Source of the DNA: Helcobacillus massiliensis
GTDB lineage: Bacteria > Actinomycetota > Actinomycetes > Actinomycetales > Dermabacteraceae
Length of the DNA: 64,000 nucleotides
Assembly: GCF_014191425.1 (NCBI RefSeq)
Contig: NZ_JACHWP010000001.1
Span: 620,001-684,000, forward strand
Direction: 5' to 3'
Below are positions 32,079-41,960 of this stretch, in pieces. The notes beneath the pieces are model-generated. The model was not told where the DNA came from. It ran no database searches and saw only the letters and a program-made list of their open reading frames with translations. The position numbers and the translations under genes are program-made. Position 1 is the first letter of the stretch. Each line of letters starts with the position of its first letter.

Positions 32079-32903
32079 ATGAGCACCACTGTTCTGGATT
32101 CGATCATCGACGGCGTGCGCGCCGACCTCGACACCCGCCGCGCCGCGACCCCCCTCGCGCGCATCCGCGACCTCGCCGCCGAGACCACCGCCCAGCGGCC
32201 CGCCGCCGACGTGTGCGCCCGGCTCGACGGCCGCGACACCGTCGGCCTCATCGCTGAGATCAAGCGCTCCTCACCCTCCAAGGGCGCCCTCGCCGACATT
32301 CCCGAACCCGCGGACCTCGCCCGCTCCTATGAGGCCGCCGGCGCCACCGCCATCTCCGTCCTCACCGAACAGCGACGCTTCGGCGGGTCCCTCCACGACC
32401 TCGACCGCGTCCGCACCGCAGTCGACATCCCGCTGCTGCGCAAGGACTTCACGGTCGAGGAGTACCAGATCTACGAGGCCCGCGCCCACGGCGCCGACAT
32501 CGTTCTGCTGATCGTTGCCGCCCTCACTGACGCCCAGCTCGCCGAGCACCTGCAGCTCACCCACGAGCTCGGCATGCGGGCACTCGTCGAAGCGCACAGC
32601 GCCGACGAGCTCGAGCGCGCCCTCGCCACCGACGCCCGCCTCATCGGAGTCAACGCCCGCAATCTCAAGACCCTCGACCTCGACCTCGACGGCGCCGCCG
32701 CCCTGCTGCCCACCATCCCCGGTGACCGCTTCGCCATCGGCGAATCCGCGGTCCTGAAGAAGGCTCACGTCGAGACGTACGCCCGCCACGGTGCCGACGC
32801 GGTCCTCGTCGGCGAAGCCCTCGTCACCGACGGCGACCCGGAAGCGACCGCACGCGACTTCCTCAGCGTTCCCGCGCAGACCGACGAAAGAAGGAACCGA
32901 TGA
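32079..32903 (+). CDS. trpC: Indole-3-glycerol phosphate synthase
   Basis: Ring-closing step of tryptophan synthesis; a TIM barrel of 274 residues. [13 protein letters not shown] holds the catalytic lysine, LLRKDF the second lysine, and [11 protein letters not shown] and AIGESAV the phosphate-binding loops. GAAAGG precedes ATG 32079. Overlaps trpB by 4 bp. Confidence 0.96.
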   Translation: MSTTVLDSIIDGVRADLDTRRAATPLARIRDLAAETTAQRPAADVCARLDGRDTVGLIAEIKRSSPSKGALADIPEPADLARSYEAAGATAISVLTEQRRFGGSLHDLDRVRTAVDIPLLRKDFTVEEYQIYEARAHGADIVLLIVAALTDAQLAEHLQLTHELGMRALVEAHSADELERALATDARLIGVNARNLKTLDLDLDGAAALLPTIPGDRFAIGESAVLKKAHVETYARHGADAVLVGEALVTDGDPEATARDFLSVPAQTDERRNR

Positions 32904-34204
32904 ACATCACGGACGTCCAGGGACCCTACTTCGGCGAGTACGGCGGCCGCTGGCTCCCCGAAGCGCTCATCCCCGCACTCGACGAGCTCGCCGAAGCATG
33001 GGAGAAGGCGAAAGCCGATCCCACCTTCGATGCGGAGGTGCAGCGTCTGTTCCGTGACTACACCGGGCGCCCCTCTCTGCTGACCGAAGTGCCGCGCTTC
33101 TCCAGGATCGCCGGCGGTGCCCGCATCTTCCTCAAGCGCGAGGACCTCAACCACACCGGCAGCCACAAGATCAACAACGTTCTCGGCCAGGCCGTTCTCA
33201 CCAAGCGGATGGGCAAGAAGCGCGTCATCGCGGAGACGGGCGCCGGTCAGCACGGCGTCGCCACCGCCACCGCCGCCGCCCTGCTCGGTCTCGACTGCAC
33301 CGTCTACATGGGCAGGGTCGACACCGAACGCCAGGCCCTCAACGTGGCCCGCATGCGCCTGCTCGGCGCCGAAGTGATCCCCGTGGAGCAGGGCTCCGCC
33401 ACCCTCAAGGACGCCATCAACGAGGCGTTCCGCGACTGGGTCGCGAACGTGGAGACCACCCACTACCTGCTCGGCACCGTCACCGGCCCCCACCCGTACC
33501 CCACGATGGTGCGGGAGTTCCACCGCTGCATCGGTGAGGAGGCGCGCGACCAGATCCAGGAGCAGATCGGCCGCCTCCCGGACGCGGTCGTCGCCTGCGT
33601 CGGCGGCGGTTCCAACGCCATCGGCCTGTTCCACGCGTTCCTCGACGACGAGGACGTCCGAATCATCGGCTGCGAAGCCGGCGGCTCCGGCATCGAATCC
33701 GGTGAGCACTCCGCCACCATCAACGCCGGCTCCCCGGGCGTCCTCCACGGCGCTCGCTCCTACGTGATGCAGGACGAGGACGGCCAGACCATCGAATCGC
33801 ACTCCGTCTCCGCCGGCCTCGACTACCCGAGCGTCGGCCCCGAGCACTCGTTCCTGCACGACATCGGCCGGGTCGACTACCGAGCCGTCAACGACACCGA
33901 GGCGATGGAGGCGTTCGCGTACCTCTCCATGACCGAAGGCATCATGCCGGCCATCGAATCGGCGCACGCCCTCGCCGGCGCCATCGACCTCGGCCGCGAG
34001 ATGGGGGAGGACGCGGTCATCATCGTGAACCTCTCCGGCCGCGGCGACAAGGACGTGCACACCGCCTCCGCCTGGTTCGGCCTCGTCGGCGACGACGGAC
34101 GCGCCGATCTCGCCGAGATCCGCCGCACCGTCGCCGACGCTCTCGAGAACGCACCCGTCGGCCCCGCTGCGCCGGCCGCACCCGCCGGAAAGGACGAGAA
34201 CTGA
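32900..34204 (+). CDS. trpB: Tryptophan synthase beta subunit
   Basis: PLP enzyme joining indole and serine. The Schiff-base lysine is Lys90 in [20 protein letters not shown] and the phosphate-binding [10 protein letters not shown] loop are intact. Length 434, with a short Pro/Ala-rich tail. Starts within the trpC stop (ATGA); trpA begins 1 bp after its stop. Confidence 0.97.
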   Translation: MNITDVQGPYFGEYGGRWLPEALIPALDELAEAWEKAKADPTFDAEVQRLFRDYTGRPSLLTEVPRFSRIAGGARIFLKREDLNHTGSHKINNVLGQAVLTKRMGKKRVIAETGAGQHGVATATAAALLGLDCTVYMGRVDTERQALNVARMRLLGAEVIPVEQGSATLKDAINEAFRDWVANVETTHYLLGTVTGPHPYPTMVREFHRCIGEEARDQIQEQIGRLPDAVVACVGGGSNAIGLFHAFLDDEDVRIIGCEAGGSGIESGEHSATINAGSPGVLHGARSYVMQDEDGQTIESHSVSAGLDYPSVGPEHSFLHDIGRVDYRAVNDTEAMEAFAYLSMTEGIMPAIESAHALAGAIDLGREMGEDAVIIVNLSGRGDKDVHTASAWFGLVGDDGRADLAEIRRTVADALENAPVGPAAPAAPAGKDEN

Positions 34205-34205
34205 C

Positions 34206-35015
34206 ATGACCCGCTTCCGCTCCGCCGACGTCATCGACCGGGCCCGCGCCGAGGGCCGCAGCGCCCTCATCGCCTACCTGCCCGTCGGCTTCCCCACCCT
34301 CGACCGCTCCATCGACGCCGCCCACGTCCTCACCCAGTCCGGTGTCGACGCCATCGAATTCGGCGTGCCCTACACCGATCCGGTGATGGACGGCCCCGTC
34401 ATCCAGCAGGCCGCCGACATCGCCCTGAAGAACGGCACCCGCCCGCGCGACGTCATCGCCGCCATCGATGAGCTCTCCGGCCGCGACTGCGACGCCGCTC
34501 TGCTCGTCATGAGCTACTACAACCCGATCCTCGCCTACGGACCCGACGCGTTCGCCCGCGACCTCGCCGCCGCAGGCGGCGCCGGCGTCATCACCCCGGA
34601 CCTCGTGCCCGACGAAGGCGCCGAATGGATCGACGCCGCAGCGAAGCATGAGGTGGACCGCGTTTTCCTCGTCGCCCCCAGCTCCGACGCGCAGCGCCTG
34701 GAGTACGTGGTGCGCAGCGCCAGCGGCTTCATCTACGCCGCCTCCACGATGGGCGTGACGGGCATGCGCGCCTCCGTCGGCTCCCGTGCCCGTGACCTTG
34801 TGGACCGCACCCGCCGCGCCGGCGCTGAACGGGTCTGTGTGGGCCTCGGCGTCTCCACCGGCGCACAGGCGGCCGACATCGCCTCCTACGCCGACGGCGT
34901 CATCGTGGGCAGCGCGTTCGTCCGCGCCATCCTCGAAGCCGACGACCGCGCCGATGCCCATCGCCGCCTCGAGGCCCTCGCAACGGAGCTGCGCCGCGGC
35001 GTGGAGGGCGCATGA
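34206..35015 (+). CDS. trpA: Tryptophan synthase alpha subunit
   Basis: Cleaves indole-3-glycerol phosphate to indole, which is channelled to TrpB. The catalytic glutamate lies in IEFGVPYTDP with the second acid in the same region; MGVTGMR and VGSAFV are phosphate-loop motifs. Length 269. Overlaps lgt by 4 bp. Confidence 0.96.
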   Translation: MTRFRSADVIDRARAEGRSALIAYLPVGFPTLDRSIDAAHVLTQSGVDAIEFGVPYTDPVMDGPVIQQAADIALKNGTRPRDVIAAIDELSGRDCDAALLVMSYYNPILAYGPDAFARDLAAAGGAGVITPDLVPDEGAEWIDAAAKHEVDRVFLVAPSSDAQRLEYVVRSASGFIYAASTMGVTGMRASVGSRARDLVDRTRRAGAERVCVGLGVSTGAQAADIASYADGVIVGSAFVRAILEADDRADAHRRLEALATELRRGVEGA

Positions 35016-35956
35016 GCCTCGCCACCATCCCCAGCCCGACGGTCAACGCGATCTCCCTCGGACCGCTGACGATCCACTTCTACGCCCTCTGCATCCTCAC
35101 CGGCATCGGTGTGGGTCTGTTCTGGGCGACGAAGCGGTGGCAGAAGCGCGGCGGCACCTCCGACAGCATCTTCGACATCTGCTTCGTCGCGATCATCGCC
35201 GGCATCATCGGCGCCCGCCTCTACCACGTGCTGATCACCGACCCGGCCACCTACTTCGGTCCTGGCGGCAACCCGATCGAGATCCTGCAGATCTGGAAGG
35301 GCGGTCTCGGCATCGGCGGCGCCGTCGTGGTGGGCGGGCTCGCCGCCTGGGTGATGTGCCGCATGAAGGGCGTGAGCATCGCCGTGCTCGCTGACTCGAT
35401 CGCACCGGCGCTGTTCGTGTCGCAGGCGATCGGCCGCATCGGCAACTGGTTCAACCAGGAGCTGTACGGCGGCCCCACCGACCTGCCGTGGGGTCTGGAC
35501 ATCACCTGCGAGCAGAACGGCCAGATCATCGCCGGCTGCGTCGCCGGCGCATACCACCCCACCTTCCTGTACGAAGCGCTGTGGAACCTCACCATGTGCG
35601 TGCTCGTGCTCGTCATCTCCGAGCGTCTGCGCATCGGCGGCGGCCGCGTCTTCTGGATGTACGTGATGGGCTACTCACTCGGCCGCTCCTGGATGGAGAC
35701 GATCCGGATCGACGACGCCCCGATCATCGCGGGCCTGCGCATCCACTTGTGGGTGTATCTGATCGTGTTTTTGATCGGCGCGCTCGTGTTCGCGGCCCTG
35801 ACGGCCCGGTATCGTCGGCGCAGCTGGGAGGCCCGACGGGTGCACGACATCCACGGCCCCACCGCCAGCGCTGCCGGCCCCGACAGCGACGATGAGGACG
35901 TCCCGGCGATCGCACGCGCTGTCGACGAGCGCGCCGAGCGCACCGATCAGGACTGA
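35012..35956 (+). CDS. lgt: Prolipoprotein diacylglyceryl transferase
   Basis: Membrane enzyme that attaches diacylglycerol to lipoprotein cysteines. About seven membrane spans; the Lgt signature RIGNWFNQELYG follows GRLYHV-like GARLYHV, and HPTFLYEALWN is the second conserved stretch. Length 314 with a polar C-terminal tail. Directly coupled to trpA, an arrangement common in actinobacteria. Confidence 0.95.
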   Translation: MSLATIPSPTVNAISLGPLTIHFYALCILTGIGVGLFWATKRWQKRGGTSDSIFDICFVAIIAGIIGARLYHVLITDPATYFGPGGNPIEILQIWKGGLGIGGAVVVGGLAAWVMCRMKGVSIAVLADSIAPALFVSQAIGRIGNWFNQELYGGPTDLPWGLDITCEQNGQIIAGCVAGAYHPTFLYEALWNLTMCVLVLVISERLRIGGGRVFWMYVMGYSLGRSWMETIRIDDAPIIAGLRIHLWVYLIVFLIGALVFAALTARYRRRSWEARRVHDIHGPTASAAGPDSDDEDVPAIARAVDERAERTDQD

Positions 35957-35984
35957 TCTCCTGGCACATGCGCGCAATGTGACC

Positions 35985-35990
35985 TAGACT
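35985..35990 (+). promoter_or_regulatory. Putative -10 of pyk
   Basis: TAGACT about 29 bp after lgt; it would give a leader of roughly 95 nt before the pyk ATG at 36093. Confidence 0.4.
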
Positions 35991-36092
35991 CGAGACAAGG
36001 ATCTCGGCGTCGCGACCTGTATGGCTCTAGACCCGATCCCGCATCCGTCCACCCATGCTGGTCCGGCCCGACAAGCAACGAATTGGGTTGAG

Positions 36093-37571
36093 ATGCGCAA
36101 AGCGAAGATTGTCTGCACACTTGGTCCGGCGACCAACACCTACGACCAGATCAGGACTCTGATCGAGTCGGGGATGAACGTGGCCCGGATGAACTTCAGC
36201 CACGGCACGCACGAGGACCATCGCCAGGTCTACGAGAACATCCGCGCTGCGGCTGACGACCTCGGTCGGTCCGTCGCCGTCCTCATGGACCTGCAGGGCC
36301 CGAAGATCCGCCTCGGCAAGTTCGAGAACGGACCTCATGAGCTGAACGTGGGCGACACCTTCACCATCACCACCGATGACATCCTCGGCACGGCCGAGCG
36401 CGTCTCCACCACCTTCTCGGGTCTCCCCGGGGACTGCCGCCCCGGCGACATCCTCCTCATCGACGACGGAAAGGTCTCCGTCCGCGTCCTCGAAGTCTCC
36501 GACACCGACGTGAAGACCGTGGTCGAGGTCCCCGGCCCCGTCTCCGACAACAAGGGCATCAACCTGCCCGGTGTCGCCGTGTCCGTGCCGGCGCTCAGCG
36601 AGAAGGACATCGAGGACCTCCGCTGGGGCCTGGAGCTCGGTGCCGACATGGTCGCCCTGTCCTTCGTGCGGGACGCCCACGACATCGACGGGGTGCACCG
36701 CATCATGGACGAGGTCGGCATCCGTCGGCCCGTGATCGCGAAGATCGAGAAGCCCCAGGCGGTGCGCTCCCTGCGCGCCATCGTGTCCGCATTCGACGGC
36801 ATCATGGTCGCCCGCGGCGACCTCGGCGTGGAACTGCCGCTGGAGCAGGTGCCGCTGGTGCAGAAGCGCACCATCGAGCTGGCGCGCCGCAACGCGAAGC
36901 CGGTCATCGTCGCCACCCAGGTGCTGGAGTCGATGATCGAGAATCCCCGCCCCACCCGGGCCGAAGCATCCGACTGCGCCAACGCCATTCTCGACGGCGC
37001 CGACGCCGTCATGCTGTCCGGTGAGACCTCCGTGGGCAGCTACCCGTTCGAAGCGGTCCGCACGATGGCCCGCATCATCTCCAACACGGAGCAGAACGGT
37101 GCGGACCGCATCATGGAGCTCGGCACCATCCCGCACACCCGCGGCGGCGCCATCACCCGCGCGGCCGCCGAGATCGGCGACCAGCTCTCCGCCCAGTACC
37201 TGGTGACATTCACCGAATCCGGTGACACGGCGCGCCGACTGTCCCGGCTGCGCCCCACCATCCCCCTGCTCGCGATCACCCCGTACGACCATGTCGCGAA
37301 CCAGCTCGGCCTGTCCTGGGGCATCGAGGCCTTCCTGGTGTCGATGCAGAAGAACACCGACGAGATGATCGAGGGCGTGGACCGGCTGCTGCGGGAGAAG
37401 AAGGGCCTGCAGCCCGGCGACCTCGTGGTGATCGCCGCCGGTTCGCCCCCGGGCCAGCGCGGCTCCACCAATACGCTGCGCGTGCACCGCATCGGCGACT
37501 TCGACGGCACCGCCGCGGCGCGCGTCGAGGCAGAGGCGATCGCGCGCGGCGAGTCCCCGACCCACCGCTGA
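36093..37571 (+). CDS. pyk: Pyruvate kinase
   Basis: Last step of glycolysis. From ATG 36093 the protein (492 residues) starts MRKAKIVCTLGPAT as in the family; an upstream in-frame start at 36021 would add a non-conserved stretch. The active-site lysine and metal acids are in IAKIEKPQAV and MVARGDLGVE; GETSVGSYP follows. The ribosome-binding site is weak (GGGTTGAG). A strong hairpin follows the gene. Confidence 0.96.
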   Translation: MRKAKIVCTLGPATNTYDQIRTLIESGMNVARMNFSHGTHEDHRQVYENIRAAADDLGRSVAVLMDLQGPKIRLGKFENGPHELNVGDTFTITTDDILGTAERVSTTFSGLPGDCRPGDILLIDDGKVSVRVLEVSDTDVKTVVEVPGPVSDNKGINLPGVAVSVPALSEKDIEDLRWGLELGADMVALSFVRDAHDIDGVHRIMDEVGIRRPVIAKIEKPQAVRSLRAIVSAFDGIMVARGDLGVELPLEQVPLVQKRTIELARRNAKPVIVATQVLESMIENPRPTRAEASDCANAILDGADAVMLSGETSVGSYPFEAVRTMARIISNTEQNGADRIMELGTIPHTRGGAITRAAAEIGDQLSAQYLVTFTESGDTARRLSRLRPTIPLLAITPYDHVANQLGLSWGIEAFLVSMQKNTDEMIEGVDRLLREKKGLQPGDLVVIAAGSPPGQRGSTNTLRVHRIGDFDGTAAARVEAEAIARGESPTHR

Positions 37572-37614
37572 CCCGCGCGGCCGCTCGGCGGCGACTGCCG
37601 CGCGGCCCCGTCCG

Positions 37615-37654
37615 CAGCAGAAGAGCCCCGGAGCGATCCAGGGCTCTTCTGCTG
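37615..37654. terminator. Hairpin between pyk and tRNA-Leu
   Basis: Fourteen-base perfect arms, CAGCAGAAGAGCCC and GGGCTCTTCTGCTG, with a 12-nt loop. It separates the convergent pyk and tRNA transcripts. Confidence 0.75.
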
Positions 37655-37693
37655 AAACGGTTCTCCCGGGACTGCTGCCCGGGAGGGATGCGG

Positions 37694-37774
37694 TGCCGGA
37701 TGCGGGACTCGAACCCGCACGCCCGAAGACAAGGCATTTTGAGTGCCCCGCGTCTACCATTCCGCCAATCCGGC
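37694..37774 (-). tRNA. tRNA-Leu (anticodon CAA)
   Basis: On the minus strand an 81-nt cloverleaf: acceptor arms GCCGGAT and ATCCGGC with discriminator A, D-arm region TGGCGGAATGGTAGACGC, anticodon loop CTCAAAA giving CAA, a long variable arm as expected for leucine, and T-arm GCGGGTTCGAGTCCCGC. CCA is not encoded. It reads UUG codons, rare in a GC-rich genome. Confidence 0.95.
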
Positions 37775-37807
37775 GAATCCGCTGACTGTCCAGCCAGCGG
37801 GCCGCTC

Positions 37808-37814
37808 TAGGATA
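37808..37814. promoter_or_regulatory. Overlapping divergent -10 elements for pdtaR and tRNA-Leu
   Basis: Plus strand TAGGAT (37808-37813) points to pdtaR; minus strand TATCCT (37814-37809), preceded by TG, points to tRNA-Leu. The two use the same bases, so only one could fire at a time. Confidence 0.4.
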
Positions 37815-37909
37815 CAGTTGACGGCTTCGCCTCCCACCCGGCCCCGCCGGATCGGTGGTGAACCTCGCACAACCATCCGCGCACGATCGCGAGATCCCAA
37901 GGAGGGACC

Positions 37910-38575
37910 ATGACCGACGTCCACGACCCCATCGAGCCGGACACCGCCGCCGAGGCGGACGCCCTCGAGGACACCGCAGCTGATGAGACCGCATCCCGTC
38001 AGCGCACCGCCGTGGTCGCCGAAGATGAGTCCCTGATCCGCATGGACATCGTGGAGACCCTCTCCGAAGCGGGCTACGAGGTCCTCGCCGCCGTCGGCGA
38101 CGGCGCCTCCGCCGTGGAGAAGGTGCGCGAACTGCGCCCCGACATCGTGGTGATGGACGTGAAGATGCCGCAGATGGACGGCGTCACCGCGGCCGAGAAG
38201 ATCGGCGAGGAGAACCTCGCCCCCGTCGTGATGCTGACCGCCTTCAGCCAGAAGGAGCTGGTGGAGCGGGCCCGTGACGCCGGTGCGTTCGCGTACGTCG
38301 TCAAGCCGTTCACCCCGGCTGACCTGCTGCCCGCGATCGAGATCGCCGTCTCCCGCTTCCAGCAGATCACCGCTCTGAACGAAGAGATCAAGGATCTCGG
38401 GGATCGGTTCGAGACCCGCAAGCGGGTGGACCGGGCGAAGGGCCTGCTGCAGTCGAACATGAACCTGTCGGAGCCGGATGCGTTCCGCTGGATCCAGAAG
38501 ACGTCCATGGATCGCCGCCTGACCATGCGCGAGGTCGCCGACGCGGTCATCGACCAGCTCGGCTCCGGCAAGTAG
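37910..38575 (+). CDS. pdtaR: ANTAR-domain response regulator (PdtaR family)
   Basis: Two-component regulator that acts on RNA: the ANTAR domain binds paired hairpins and prevents termination. The receiver domain (about 33-150) has the acidic pair AEDES, phosphorylated Asp83 (VVMDVKMP), MLTAF and Lys132 (VVKPF); the C-terminal ANTAR helices (about 160-215) contain RVDRAKGLLQSNMNLSE. A 30-residue acidic N-terminal extension precedes. AAGGAGG supports ATG 37910. The partner kinase is not in the window. Ends in TAG. Confidence 0.93.
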   Translation: MTDVHDPIEPDTAAEADALEDTAADETASRQRTAVVAEDESLIRMDIVETLSEAGYEVLAAVGDGASAVEKVRELRPDIVVMDVKMPQMDGVTAAEKIGEENLAPVVMLTAFSQKELVERARDAGAFAYVVKPFTPADLLPAIEIAVSRFQQITALNEEIKDLGDRFETRKRVDRAKGLLQSNMNLSEPDAFRWIQKTSMDRRLTMREVADAVIDQLGSGK

Positions 38576-38597
38576 TCCCTGCCGCTCGGCGTGAGCC

Positions 38598-39035
38598 TCA
38601 GTCGCGCGGCGGCAGCATCTGCACGCTCATCATGACGGTGGACAGCAGGCGCTCGTCCTGGTCGCGCACATCCACCATGTAACTGGCGACGGTGCGGCCC
38701 AGGTGCCGCGCCGTCGCCGTTGCCGTCACCAGGCCGCTCCGCCCGGACCGGTAGTGGGTGGCGGACGCCGTCGTGCCGACGCCCTGAGCCGTCGGTCCGT
38801 AGAGGTTCCTGGCGCGCAGGATCCCCGCGAACGACGCCAGGGACTCCGCCAGCGCGATCGTCGCGCCGCCGTGCAGCAGGCCCGCGGGCTGCGTATTGCC
38901 CTGAACGGGCATCGTCATGACGCCGCCGTCCTCAGACAGCTCCGTCAGGCGCATTCCGAGTCGTTCGCAGAGGGTGCCGCGCAGCATGTCGTTGAGCTGG
39001 TCGAGTTCAGCGGGGGAGAGGCTGGTCGAAGTCAT
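38598..39035 (-). CDS. PaaI-family hotdog-fold thioesterase
   Basis: Probable acyl-CoA thioesterase. The hotdog signature is GLLHGGATIALAESLAS, with the second strand set THYRSGRSGLVTATATARH. ATG 39035 gives 145 residues; the frame is open to 39053. Only about 26 bp separate it from the divergent polA. A thioesterase beside polA is frequent in actinobacteria; the substrate is unknown. Confidence 0.88.
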   Translation of the reverse strand: MTSTSLSPAELDQLNDMLRGTLCERLGMRLTELSEDGGVMTMPVQGNTQPAGLLHGGATIALAESLASFAGILRARNLYGPTAQGVGTTASATHYRSGRSGLVTATATARHLGRTVASYMVDVRDQDERLLSTVMMSVQMLPPRD

Positions 39036-39061
39036 GGGCCCAGCGTGCCACACTTATGCTC

Positions 39062-41752
39062 ATGAGTGAGCAGTCCTCCCACCAGCGCATCATCCTGATC
39101 GACGGCCACGCCATGGCGTTCCGCGCGTTCTTCGCGCTGCCGCCGGAGTCGTTCAAGAACGGTCAGGGCCAGGCCACGAACTCCGTCTACGGGTTCGCCC
39201 GCATGGTCTTCAACGTCATCAAGAACGAACAGCCCACTCATATCGCGGTCGCGTTCGACCTCGCCGGCGGCACCTTCCGCGACCGCATCTATGACCAGTA
39301 CAAGGGCGGGCGCGACGCCACCCCGGAGGAGTTCAAGGGCCAGGTCGAACTGACCCAGAAGATGCTCGACGCCTTCGGCATCACCTGGTACACGGTCGAG
39401 GACTACGAAGCGGACGACATCGTCGCCACGCTCGCCACCACCGCGGAGAAGGCGGGGGTGGAGCCGCTGCTGCTCACCAGCGACCGCGACGCGATCCAGC
39501 TCGTCACCGACAGGACCACGCTCCTGCAGCCCGTCAAGGGCGTCACGGAGCTGCGGCGCATGGACCCGTCGGCCGTTCAGGAGAAGTACCTGGTGCCGCC
39601 CCACCTGTACCCCGACCTCGCGGCCCTGGTGGGGGAGAGCGCCGACAACCTGCCCGGCGTGCCGGGCGTGGGCCCCAAGACCGCCGCGAAGTGGATCGGC
39701 CTGTACGGCGACCTCGACGGCATCCTCGAACATTCGGAGGAGATCAAGGGCAAGGCGGGGCAGAGCCTCCGCGACAACCTGGAGGCGGTGCGGCGCAACC
39801 GGCAGCTGAACGAAGCGGTCCGTGACCTCGACCTGCCGGGCGACCTCGACACCTGCAGGCTCGGCCGCGGCGACCTGGTCGCCATCAACTCCGTGTTCGA
39901 CGAACTCTCGTTCGGCCCCACCATCCGCCGCGACATCCCCACCGCCCTCCTCAGCGAATCCTCCCAGAAGGAGGAGCGGGTGATCGTGGCGAACCCCGAA
40001 CTGCCCGTCATCGAACCGGCCGACGGGGAGCTGAACGCCGTCCTCGGGGAGCACGCCGCCGTCGGCGCCGTGGTGCAGGCCGACGGGACCTGGGCGGAGG
40101 GCCAGGCGGACCTCCGCGCCCTGGTGCTGTCCAGCGACACCGCGTCGATCGTGCTGCAGCCCAACGAGCTCGGCGGCGACGACCGCGCCGCCCTCGAGCG
40201 CTGGCTGCGCAACAGCGTCATCCCGAAGCGGGCGTTCTCCACGAAGCTGACCGGACACCTCCTGTCCGGCGCGGACCTCCAGGTGCGCGGCTGGGAGTTC
40301 GACCTCGCGCTGGCGGAGTTCCTCTGCCGCCCCGATCAGCGGCCGACGGACGAGGCCGGTCTGGCTATGCGCCACCTGCAGGAGGACATTGCGCAGGCCG
40401 CGGACTCGGGCGCGCAGCAGTCGCTGGACCTCGACGGTGTGGATTCGCAGGCGCTGGTGCGGCGCGCCTCCGCGGTCCGCCGCATGGTGCCGATGCTGCG
40501 CGCCGAACTGGAGGAGCGCGGCGCGCTCGGTCTGCTGCGGGACCTGGAGCTGCCGCTGGCGGTGATCCTGCGGGAGATGGAATCCGTCGGCATCGCCGTG
40601 GACCGCGAGAAGCTTGATGAGCTGGATGCTGAGCATGAGCGTCAGCAGGCGCAGGTGGCGGAGGAGGCGTTCAGCCACATCGGTGGCGAGCAGATCAACC
40701 TCGGCTCCCCGAAGCAGCTGCAGAGCGTCCTGTTCGACCGCCTCAACATGCCGCCCACCCGGAAGACGAAGACCGGCTACTCCACCGATGCGGAGTCGCT
40801 GAACACTCTGTTCGCGCAGACCCAGCATCCGTTCCTGGAGGCGCTGCTGAAGCACCGCGACGTCACGAAGCTGCGCCAGATCATCGAAACGCTGCGGAAG
40901 GCCGTGACGCCGGAGGGCCGCATCCACACCACCTTCTCGCAGAACGCCGCCGCGACGGGCCGCCTCGCCTCGTCCGCACCGAACCTGCAGAACATTCCGG
41001 CGCGCTCCGAAGCGGGCCGGCAGATCCGCTCCGCGTTCCGCGCGTCCGACGGATTCGCGAGCCTCATGACCGCGGACTATTCGCAGATCGAGATGCGGAT
41101 CATGGCGCACCTCTCCGAGGACGAGGGGCTCATCTCGGCGTTCCGTTCGGGCGAGGACCTGCACAGCTTCGTCGCCTCCCAGGTGTTCGGAGTGGAGGCC
41201 GACGAGGTCGACACCGCCATGCGGTCGAAGACGAAGGCAGTGTCCTACGGCCTCGCGTACGGCCTGTCCGCGTTCGGTCTGGGCCGCCAGCTCGGCATCC
41301 CGCAGTCGGAGGCGACGGCGCTGCGCGACCAGTACTTCGAACGCTTCGGCGGGGTCCGCGACTACCTGCGCGAATCCGTGGAGGAGGCGCGCGAGCGCGG
41401 CTACACCGAGACGATCCTCGGCCGCCGCCGCTACCTGCCGGACCTCACCAGTGACCGCCGCCAGGCCCGCGACAACGCGGAGCGGGTGGCGCTGAACTCC
41501 CCGATCCAAGGCAGTGCCGCGGACATCATCAAACTCGCCATGCTGCGGGTCCGTGAGGGCCTCGAGCAGGCGGACCTGCGCAGCCGTCTGCTGCTGCAGG
41601 TGCATGACGAGCTGGTCCTGGATGTCGCCGAGGGCGAGGAGGAGCAGGTCATGCAGGTGGTGAAGGACGGCATGGAGGGCGCGTACGAGCTCTCGGTGCC
41701 GCTGGATGTGTCGGTGGGCACGGGTCGCACCTGGCTGGAGGCCGCGCACTGA
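39062..41752 (+). CDS. polA: DNA polymerase I
   Basis: Repair polymerase that also removes primers. The N-terminal 5' nuclease domain (about 8-290) begins IILIDGHAMAFRAFFAL; the middle 3'-5' exonuclease-like region lacks recognisable catalytic acids, as in other actinobacteria; the polymerase domain has DYSQIEMRIMAHLS, KAVSYGLAYGLSAFGLG and LQVHDELVLDV. Length about 896. The start may be ATG 39056 or 39062; neither has a ribosome-binding site. Confidence 0.96.
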   Translation: MSEQSSHQRIILIDGHAMAFRAFFALPPESFKNGQGQATNSVYGFARMVFNVIKNEQPTHIAVAFDLAGGTFRDRIYDQYKGGRDATPEEFKGQVELTQKMLDAFGITWYTVEDYEADDIVATLATTAEKAGVEPLLLTSDRDAIQLVTDRTTLLQPVKGVTELRRMDPSAVQEKYLVPPHLYPDLAALVGESADNLPGVPGVGPKTAAKWIGLYGDLDGILEHSEEIKGKAGQSLRDNLEAVRRNRQLNEAVRDLDLPGDLDTCRLGRGDLVAINSVFDELSFGPTIRRDIPTALLSESSQKEERVIVANPELPVIEPADGELNAVLGEHAAVGAVVQADGTWAEGQADLRALVLSSDTASIVLQPNELGGDDRAALERWLRNSVIPKRAFSTKLTGHLLSGADLQVRGWEFDLALAEFLCRPDQRPTDEAGLAMRHLQEDIAQAADSGAQQSLDLDGVDSQALVRRASAVRRMVPMLRAELEERGALGLLRDLELPLAVILREMESVGIAVDREKLDELDAEHERQQAQVAEEAFSHIGGEQINLGSPKQLQSVLFDRLNMPPTRKTKTGYSTDAESLNTLFAQTQHPFLEALLKHRDVTKLRQIIETLRKAVTPEGRIHTTFSQNAAATGRLASSAPNLQNIPARSEAGRQIRSAFRASDGFASLMTADYSQIEMRIMAHLSEDEGLISAFRSGEDLHSFVASQVFGVEADEVDTAMRSKTKAVSYGLAYGLSAFGLGRQLGIPQSEATALRDQYFERFGGVRDYLRESVEEARERGYTETILGRRRYLPDLTSDRRQARDNAERVALNSPIQGSAADIIKLAMLRVREGLEQADLRSRLLLQVHDELVLDVAEGEEEQVMQVVKDGMEGAYELSVPLDVSVGTGRTWLEAAH

Positions 41753-41759
41753 CGCCCGA

Positions 41760-41777
41760 GGCGGCCGCAGCGCCGCC
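41760..41777 (+). terminator. Short hairpin after polA
   Basis: GGCGGC-CGCAGC-GCCGCC a few bases after the stop. Weak candidate terminator. Confidence 0.35.
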
Positions 41778-41833
41778 CTGCTCCGCGGTCGCAGGTCAGG
41801 GCACTCACAATTCGCCGACAATTAACCGAAAAG

Positions 41834-41874
41834 GGTTGGCTGGGGCCTGTTCGGAAGGTTAGGCTGGAGCCTGT
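41834..41874 (+). promoter_or_regulatory. rpsA promoter in tandem repeat
   Basis: TTGGCT (41836-41841) and TAGGCT (41860-41865) at 18-bp spacing form a -35/-10 pair. Each hexamer lies in one copy of a direct repeat: GGTTGGCTGGGGCCTGT (41834-41850) and GGTTAGGCTGGAGCCTGT (41857-41874). The leader to ATG 41961 is about 90 nt. Confidence 0.5.
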
Positions 41875-41960
41875 CTGCTTTCCCGCCTGCTCGAAGGGCG
41901 GCAGCGGGCATCGCAAGCAAGTATCCCTACGACTTTTGTCCCGACGGAGTTCCTACCTAC

